The notes under the pieces were generated by a model, which was not told the origin of the DNA, did not search any database, and was given only the letters and a program-made list of their open reading frames with translations. From CAYJLW01 sp964370965 (GTDB taxonomy: Bacteria > Actinomycetota > Acidimicrobiia > UBA2766), in assembly GCA_964370965.1 (NCBI GenBank), contig CAYJLW010000114.1, positions 1-9,954 on the forward strand: DNA of 9,954 nt, read 5' to 3'. Shown piece by piece: positions 5,389 through 9,954 of the stretch. The first letter of the stretch is position 1. Each line of letters starts with the position of its first letter. Position numbers and translations under genes: made by a program.

Positions 5389-6071
5389 GTCGGGGACGGC
5401 TCCCGAAGGGCGAATCCGACGCCCCGCACGGTCTGTACGAGCCGGGGGGCGCCGTCGGCTTCCAGCTTGCGGCGCAGGTATCCCACGTACACGTCGACCG
5501 TGTTGGTCTCGATGTCGAAGTCGTAGCCCCACACGTCGGCCATGAGCTGCGTGCGGCTCAGGACCTGGCCGGGGTGGCGGAGGAACATCTCGAGGAGGTC
5601 GAACTCGCGGCGCGTGAGGTCGACGTCGACGCCGGCCCTCTTGACCGTGTGGGCGTCGACGTCCATGACGACGTGGGCGAAGCGGAGAATGCCACTGCCC
5701 GGGGGCCGCCGCCGGAGGAGTGCTTTGAGGCGCGCGAGGAGCTCCTCGAGGGCGAAGGGCTTCACGACGTAGTCGTCGGCGCCGGTCTCGAGGCCGGTGA
5801 CCCGGTCGACGACCTCTCCCCGGGCGGTGAGCATGAGCACGGGAACGTCGTCGTTGCGGGCCCGGATGTGTCGACAGACGGTGAGGCCGTCGATGCCCGG
5901 GAGGCCGAGATCGAGGACCACCGCGTCCGGGGAGAGCGACTCGACCATCTCGAGAGCGCTCTCGCCGTCGTCGGCCACTTCGGGCCGGTACCCCTCGGCC
6001 CGCAGCGCCCGCCTCAGCATGGAAGCGATGGCGCGGTCGTCGTCCACGACGAGGATCAGCTTCTCCTTCAA
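5385..6071 (-). CDS. OmpR-family response regulator (MprA/TcrX-like)
   Basis: 228 aa. The receiver domain is about 3-115: acidic pocket DDD at 10-12, phosphoacceptor D54 in VVLDLGLPGIDG, T82 and K104 (YVVKPF), all in place. The winged-helix DNA-binding domain is about 130-224, with LTRREFDLLEMFLRHPGQVLSR and the recognition and wing segment NTVDVYVGYLRRKLE ... TVRGVGFALRE, closest in feel to MprA/TcrX-type regulators. The start is TTG at 6071; no in-frame ATG or GTG lies near and the conserved N-terminus KLILVVDDD starts within a few codons. The ribosome site is weak (GGGAG, 12 nt away). It is first in a GTGA-coupled operon with the kinase and the zinc-ribbon protein. It likely binds 11-bp-phased direct repeats as a dimer; candidates lie upstream of the SHOCT gene. 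Confidence 0.94.
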   Translation of the reverse strand: MKEKLILVVDDDRAIASMLRRALRAEGYRPEVADDGESALEMVESLSPDAVVLDLGLPGIDGLTVCRHIRARNDDVPVLMLTARGEVVDRVTGLETGADDYVVKPFALEELLARLKALLRRRPPGSGILRFAHVVMDVDAHTVKRAGVDVDLTRREFDLLEMFLRHPGQVLSRTQLMADVWGYDFDIETNTVDVYVGYLRRKLEADGAPRLVQTVRGVGFALREPSPT

Positions 6072-6182
6072 GATCTCAGCGTTCTCCCGGCCGAGGGGGC
6101 CCCGCCCCCCCGGACCCCCGAATCCCCGGACGGCCGCTCCAGGCGGTGGTCCACCTGCGTCGCCGCCGAGCGAGGCTCGGTG

Positions 6183-6245
6183 GGAGAACCTCGGTTCTCG
6201 ACAGAACTAGCCACAATCCCTCCGGTTCGAGAACCGAGGTTCTCC
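6183..6245. repeat. Perfect 19-bp inverted repeat with near-palindromic arms between SHOCT gene and response regulator
   Basis: The left arm GGAGAACCTCGGTTCTCGA (6183-6201) and right arm TCGAGAACCGAGGTTCTCC (6227-6245) are exact reverse complements around a 25-nt centre. Each arm itself contains a palindrome, GAGAACC-NN-GGTTCTC, with the two copies centred 45 bp apart, and an extra GGTTC half-site at 6224-6228. It starts 15 nt beyond the SHOCT stop codon and lies 112-174 nt upstream of the regulator start. It could fold as one long hairpin (terminator or transcript stabiliser for the SHOCT mRNA, though with no T tract) or serve as paired operators for the regulator operon. Confidence 0.8.
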
Positions 6246-6259
6246 GGGGTGCGGGCCGC

Positions 6260-6802
6260 TCAGTGGGCTCCGGCGAGGTCGACACGGCGTTGCTGGTACT
6301 CCTCGGAGTCGATCTCCCCGCGGGCGTAGCGGGAATCGAGGAGTGCCCTGGCGTCGCCGCCGCCGCTGCCTCTGTTCCGGCCGAGACGGTACCCGAGAGC
6401 ACCGGCGCCGGCGAGGAGGCCCAGGCCCACGAGCGTGAGGAACACGGCGGCGAGGGGCGAGACGGAGTGCCAGGACCTGCGGGCGACGAATGCGCCAGGG
6501 CCGGAGCTCCCGTAGCCTCCCCCCGGTCCCCCGTACCCGAATCCGTATCCCCGGCCACCCGGACCGCCCTGGGAGTCCTGGCCGCCCTGGTCGTATCCGG
6601 GCCCGCCGCGGAATCCGGGCCCCTGGCCTCCGCCGGGACGGGCGGGCCGGCTCTGGTCGCCGGGACCCGGCGGTGACGGGTCCAGGCTGGGGGCGTCCGA
6701 GGGTGCCGGAGCCGGGGTCTGTGCGAAGGCCGCTGCCGGGAACGCGACCACGGCAGCGGTGAGAGCGATCACGAAACCGGCGACGAGGGATCTCTTCTTC
6801 AA
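6260..6802 (-). CDS. Gly-rich exported/membrane protein with C-terminal SHOCT motif
   Basis: 180 aa. An N-terminal signal sequence (KKR, hydrophobic core 7-26) has a plausible AFA cleavage site near 27. Residues 28-105 are disordered, Pro-rich then Gly/Tyr/Gln-rich (for example GYGFGYGGPGGGYG). A second membrane segment is at about 115-138, followed by a basic stop-transfer (RLGRNR) and a C-terminal SHOCT motif at about 150-176 (ALLDSRYARGEIDSEEYQQRR). This places the Gly-rich part outside and the SHOCT helices inside the cell. SHOCT motifs are small oligomerisation modules seen at the ends of many bacterial proteins. The start is TTG at 6802, supported by a strong AAGGAGG (6809-6815) 6 nt upstream. 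It is on the strand of the two-component operon and directly upstream of it, so it is a candidate target or input partner. No enzymatic role is visible. Confidence 0.8.
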   Translation of the reverse strand: MKKRSLVAGFVIALTAAVVAFPAAAFAQTPAPAPSDAPSLDPSPPGPGDQSRPARPGGGQGPGFRGGPGYDQGGQDSQGGPGGRGYGFGYGGPGGGYGSSGPGAFVARRSWHSVSPLAAVFLTLVGLGLLAGAGALGYRLGRNRGSGGGDARALLDSRYARGEIDSEEYQQRRVDLAGAH

Positions 6803-6844
6803 CGTGAGCCTCCTTGTTCAGGTCCCGTAAGGAGTAGGGGGGGG

Positions 6845-6863
6845 CCTTGAGAAACCTTTGAGA
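6845..6863 (-). promoter_or_regulatory. 11-bp-phased direct repeat upstream of SHOCT gene, candidate response-regulator site
   Basis: On the minus strand TCTCAAAG (6863-6856) and TCTCAAGG (6852-6845) form two 8-bp direct repeats, 7 of 8 identical, starting 11 bp apart and spanning 19 bp. Two direct repeats one helical turn apart is the geometry bound by OmpR/PhoB-family regulators. It lies 43-61 nt upstream of the TTG start of the SHOCT gene, a normal activator position. Confidence 0.45.
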
Positions 6864-6881
6864 CGCCGTTCCGGGCCCTGT

Positions 6882-6908
6882 CCGGGACTGAGCCCGGACT
6901 GAGCCGGA
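6882..6908. repeat. 11-bp tandem repeat between SHOCT gene and thrS
   Basis: CCGGGACTGAG (6882-6892) is followed immediately by CCCGGACTGAG (6893-6903), 10 of 11 identical, and then a partial copy CCGGA (6904-6908). The same stretch contains the inverted repeat GTCCGGG/CCCGGAC (6880-6886, 6893-6899) with a 6-nt loop. It lies just upstream of the putative thrS -10 box and could be a regulatory site for either divergent gene. Confidence 0.5.
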
Positions 6909-6929
6909 TGGGCTCGTGGGCGACTTCTG

Positions 6930-6935
6930 TAGGAT
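6930..6935 (+). promoter_or_regulatory. Putative -10 box for thrS
   Basis: TAGGAT fits TAnnnT and ends 10 nt before ATG at 6946, implying a start site at about 6942 and a leader of only a few bases. No standard -35 and no good Shine-Dalgarno (only AGGA within the same box). If correct, it excludes the upstream in-frame GTG at 6916 as the start. No T-box or other leader riboswitch is present upstream. Confidence 0.4.
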
Positions 6936-6945
6936 TCGCCGCGCC

Positions 6946-8880
6946 ATGCTCCACCTCACCCTTCCCGACGGCACAGAGCTCGATCTCCCCGACGGCGCCA
7001 CGGGCGGCGACGCCGCCGCCGCGATCGGCCCCCGCCTCGCGAAGGCGGCACTCGCGGTCACCGTCGACGGCGCCGGCCACGACCTCGCAGCGTGCCTCCC
7101 GGAGACCGGGGAGCTGCGGGTCGTCACGGCGGCGAGCGACGAAGGCCGCGAGCTTCTGCGCCACTCCACCGCCCATGTCCTCGCCCAGGCCGTCTGCGAC
7201 CTCTTCCCCGGCGCCAGGTACGCCATCGGCCCTCCCGTGGAGGACGGCTTCTACTACGACTTCGACGTCGAGACGCCCTTCGACGAGGACGACCTCGCCC
7301 GCATCGAGGTGCGCATGCGCGAGATCGTCGCGGCCGACCAGGCGTTCGTGCGCGAGGACGTCCCGATCGCCGAAGGCCTCGACGTGTTCTCCGACCAGCC
7401 GTACAAGCGCGAGATCATCGAGGGAGTCGACGAGGCCGAGGGCGCCGGGGGAGCCGGCGTGTCCCTGTACCGCAACGACCGCTTCGTCGACCTCTGCCGG
7501 GGGCCGCACGTGCCCTCCACGGGCCGCCTCGGCCATTTCAAGCTCATGCGGGTGGCGGGTGCCTATTGGCGGGGTGACGAACGCCGGCCGCAGCTCCAAC
7601 GCATCTACGGCACCGCCTGGGAGTCCCGGGCGGCCCTCGATGAGCACATCGAGCGTCTCGAGGAGGCGAAGAAGCGCGACCACCGCAAGCTCGGCGTCGA
7701 TCTCGACCTCTTCAGCTTCCCGGAGGACGTGGGCCCGGGCCTCGCTGTCTGGCACCCCAAGGGCGGACTCGTGCGCCGCATCATGGAGGAGGACAGTCGC
7801 CGCCGGCACGAGGAGGCCGGCTACGAGTTCGTCGTGAGCCCGCACCTCGCCAAGGCCGACCTCTTCGAGATCTCCGGGCACCTGCAGTGGTACGAGGAGG
7901 GCATGTACCCCCCCATGGAGCTCGAGGGGGTCACCTACTACCCGAAGCCGATGAACTGCCCGTTCCACGTCCTCATCTTCAAGAGCCGCACGCGCTCGTA
8001 CCGCGAGCTCCCCCTCCGGCTCTTCGAGTTCGGGACCGTCTACCGCTACGAGCGCTCCGGTGTCCTTCACGGTCTCACCCGGGTGCGGGGCCTCACCCAG
8101 GACGACAGCCACATCTTCTGCACCCGGGAGCAGATCGTCCCGGAGCTCGAGTCGCTGCTCGGCTTCGTCCTCAGCGTGCTGCGGCGGTACGGCCTCACGG
8201 ACTTCGAGGCGAACCTCTCCACGCGGCCCGAGAAGTACGTGGGCGACCCCGCCGACTGGGACGCCGCCACCGACGCCCTCCGCCAGGCGCTCGAGTCCCA
8301 GAACCTCGCCTACGAGGTGGACGAAGGCGGCGGGGCCTTCTACGCCCCCAAGATCGACATCCATGTGCGCGACGCCATCGGCCGGCGCTGGCAGCTCTCC
8401 ACCCTGCAGGTGGACTTCCAGCTCCCCCAGCGCTTCGACCTCCGCTACGCAGGCGGTGACAACAAGGAGCACCGCCCCTACATGATCCACCGGGCGTTGT
8501 TCGGCGCCATCGAGCGGTTCTTCGCCATTCTCTTGGAGCACTACGCCGGGGCCTTGCCGGTGTGGCTGGCGCCCGTGCAGGCCGTCGTGGTGCCCGTCGC
8601 CGACCGCCATGCACCTCACGCCGAGAAGGTGGCCGCCGAGCTCGCCGCGGTCGGAGCCCGTGTCGACGTCGACGGCTCGGACGAGACCGTGGGGGCGAAG
8701 CTCCGCCACGCCCACCTCCAGAAGGTGCCCTACGCCGTGGTCGTGGGTGACCGCGACGTCGAGGCGGACACCGTGGGGATCAAGACACGCGAAGGCGACG
8801 ACCGCCGCGACGTGCCCCTCGCCGAGTTCGTCGCCTCCCTCGTCCCCGAGCTCGTCCCCGAAGCGGACGCGACTCCGTGA
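6946..8880 (+). CDS. thrS: Threonyl-tRNA synthetase
   Basis: 644 aa, full length for bacterial ThrRS; attaches threonine to tRNA-Thr using ATP, in the cytosol. N-terminal TGS domain about 1-60 (LTLPDGTELDLPDGATG). Editing domain about 65-225 with H73-xxx-H77 and C184 plus H188 (DLCRGPH), the residues that clear mischarged Ser-tRNA. Class II catalytic core about 245-535 with motif 1 near GPGLAVWHPKG, motif 2 YRYERSG, motif 3 HRALFGAIERFFAILLE and zinc ligands C338 (MNCPFH), H389 (DDSHIFC) and H515. Anticodon-binding domain about 540-644. All key residues are present. The start is ATG at 6946, where the TGS domain begins. It heads a coupled unit: its TGA overlaps the GTG of the HIT gene. This order matches thrS/HIT neighbours in mycobacteria. 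Confidence 0.98.
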   Translation: MLHLTLPDGTELDLPDGATGGDAAAAIGPRLAKAALAVTVDGAGHDLAACLPETGELRVVTAASDEGRELLRHSTAHVLAQAVCDLFPGARYAIGPPVEDGFYYDFDVETPFDEDDLARIEVRMREIVAADQAFVREDVPIAEGLDVFSDQPYKREIIEGVDEAEGAGGAGVSLYRNDRFVDLCRGPHVPSTGRLGHFKLMRVAGAYWRGDERRPQLQRIYGTAWESRAALDEHIERLEEAKKRDHRKLGVDLDLFSFPEDVGPGLAVWHPKGGLVRRIMEEDSRRRHEEAGYEFVVSPHLAKADLFEISGHLQWYEEGMYPPMELEGVTYYPKPMNCPFHVLIFKSRTRSYRELPLRLFEFGTVYRYERSGVLHGLTRVRGLTQDDSHIFCTREQIVPELESLLGFVLSVLRRYGLTDFEANLSTRPEKYVGDPADWDAATDALRQALESQNLAYEVDEGGGAFYAPKIDIHVRDAIGRRWQLSTLQVDFQLPQRFDLRYAGGDNKEHRPYMIHRALFGAIERFFAILLEHYAGALPVWLAPVQAVVVPVADRHAPHAEKVAAELAAVGARVDVDGSDETVGAKLRHAHLQKVPYAVVVGDRDVEADTVGIKTREGDDRRDVPLAEFVASLVPELVPEADATP

Positions 8881-9405
8881 CCCTGCAGGTCGAGCGGCTC
8901 TGGGCGGGGTGGCGGCTGCGCTACGTCACCCGGGTGGACACGGAGCGGGAGTCCCGGCCCTGCGTCTTCTGCCGCCTGCCGGACCTCCCGGACGACGAGT
9001 CCCTGCTCGTGGAGCGGGGCGCGCACACCTACACGGTGCTGAACCTCTACCCGTACAACAGCGGGCACGTCATGGTCGTCCCCTACCGACACGTGAGCGA
9101 CATCGAAGCGCTCACGGAGGCGGAGGCCGACGAGCTCATGCTTCTCACGCGCAGGGCCACGGCGGCGCTGAAGTCGGAGTACTCCCCGGAGGCGGCGAAC
9201 CTCGGGATGAACCTGGGCCGTGCCGCCGGCGCCGGCCTCCCGGACCATCTCCACATGCACGTCCTGCCCCGCTGGGGAGGCGACACGAACTACGTGACCG
9301 TCATCGGGGGCGCAAAGGTGCTCCCCGAGGATCTCCCCGACACGTGGCGGCGGGTGCGGGCGGCATTGGGCGCGCTCTCGGACCCGCCCTTGCGCAGGGC
9401 CACCG

Positions 9406-9413
<8 letters not shown>
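8877..9413 (+). CDS. HIT-family nucleotide hydrolase/phosphorylase
   Basis: 178 aa from GTG at 8877, sharing GTGA with the thrS stop. The histidine triad is H124-L-H126-M-H128 (HLHMHVLPRW), with H126 the expected nucleophile. C29-V-F-C32 near the N-terminus is the zinc-binding pair common in the Ap4A-phosphorylase-like branch, and the nucleotide-binding strand YTVLNLYPYNSGHVMVVPYRH (52-72) is typical. Such proteins cleave dinucleoside polyphosphates or nucleotide conjugates; the substrate cannot be read from sequence. Co-occurrence with thrS is known in actinobacteria, and aminoacyl-tRNA synthetases are sources of Ap4A and aminoacyl-AMP, which makes a clean-up role plausible but inferred. Its end overlaps the next gene by 8 nt. 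Confidence 0.93.

Positions 9414-9954
<541 letters not shown>

Noticed and set aside
6145..6180. GGTGG-T-CCACC and CCGAGC-GAG-GCTCGG small hairpins upstream of the response regulator
   Set aside because: Short stems in very GC-rich DNA; much weaker than the neighbouring 19-bp repeat, so not called separately.
6803..6945. T-box or other tRNA-sensing leader in front of thrS
   Set aside because: The putative promoter is almost at the start codon, leaving no room for a leader, and no T-box core sequence was seen.
6799..8715. Long minus-strand open frame of about 638 codons opposite thrS
   Set aside because: It is a GC-driven shadow exactly antisense to a complete thrS with all catalytic residues; its composition (Val/Glu/Gly/Ala/Leu rich) is typical of reverse-complement frames.

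Overview
The window looks like part of an actinobacterial chromosome, probably the end of an assembled contig. The evidence is very high GC, third codon positions dominated by G and C, many GTG and TTG starts, several genes with a TAnnnT box a few bases upstream and no ribosome binding site (leaderless style), an MprA/TcrX-like two-component pair, and thrS followed directly by a HIT gene, an order familiar from mycobacteria and relatives. Class-level placement (for example Acidimicrobiia) would be guesswork. The last 52 bases are pure G and look like a sequencing or assembly artefact rather than genome.

Layout. 1-104 holds nothing I can support. 105-846 (minus) is a HEPN/MNT gene pair, the only defence or toxin-antitoxin-like module here. 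977-1051 is tRNA-Val(CAC), followed by two strong GC hairpins. 1234-2058 (plus) is a membrane-anchored L,D-transpeptidase, ending in an 11-nt tandem repeat that puts TAG in all three frames. 2106-2573 (minus, SRPBCC fold) and 2674-3390 (plus, DUF2889) are divergent around a perfect 9-6-9 dyad lying between their two putative -10 boxes, a likely shared operator. 3368-3685 (minus) is a small PLDc_N-like membrane protein. 6071 down to 3749 (minus) is a tightly coupled operon of OmpR-family response regulator, HAMP sensor kinase and a tiny membrane zinc-ribbon protein, each joined by a 4-nt GTGA overlap. Upstream of it, 6260-6802 (minus) encodes a Gly-rich exported or membrane protein with a C-terminal SHOCT motif. 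6946-9903 (plus) is thrS, a HIT hydrolase and a two-TM membrane protein cut off at the contig end, all with overlapping stops and starts.

How the genes may work together. The response regulator, kinase and zinc-ribbon protein form one translational unit and probably an envelope-sensing system. The SHOCT gene just upstream has an 11-bp-phased direct repeat in front of it, the geometry OmpR-family regulators bind, so it is a natural candidate target. Between the SHOCT gene and the regulator lies a perfect 19-bp inverted repeat whose arms are each nearly palindromic; it could be a terminator or a regulatory site. thrS and its followers are housekeeping. I do not see a large undescribed system. 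The most original signals are the small non-coding structures around the two-component locus and the DUF2889/SRPBCC divergent promoter.
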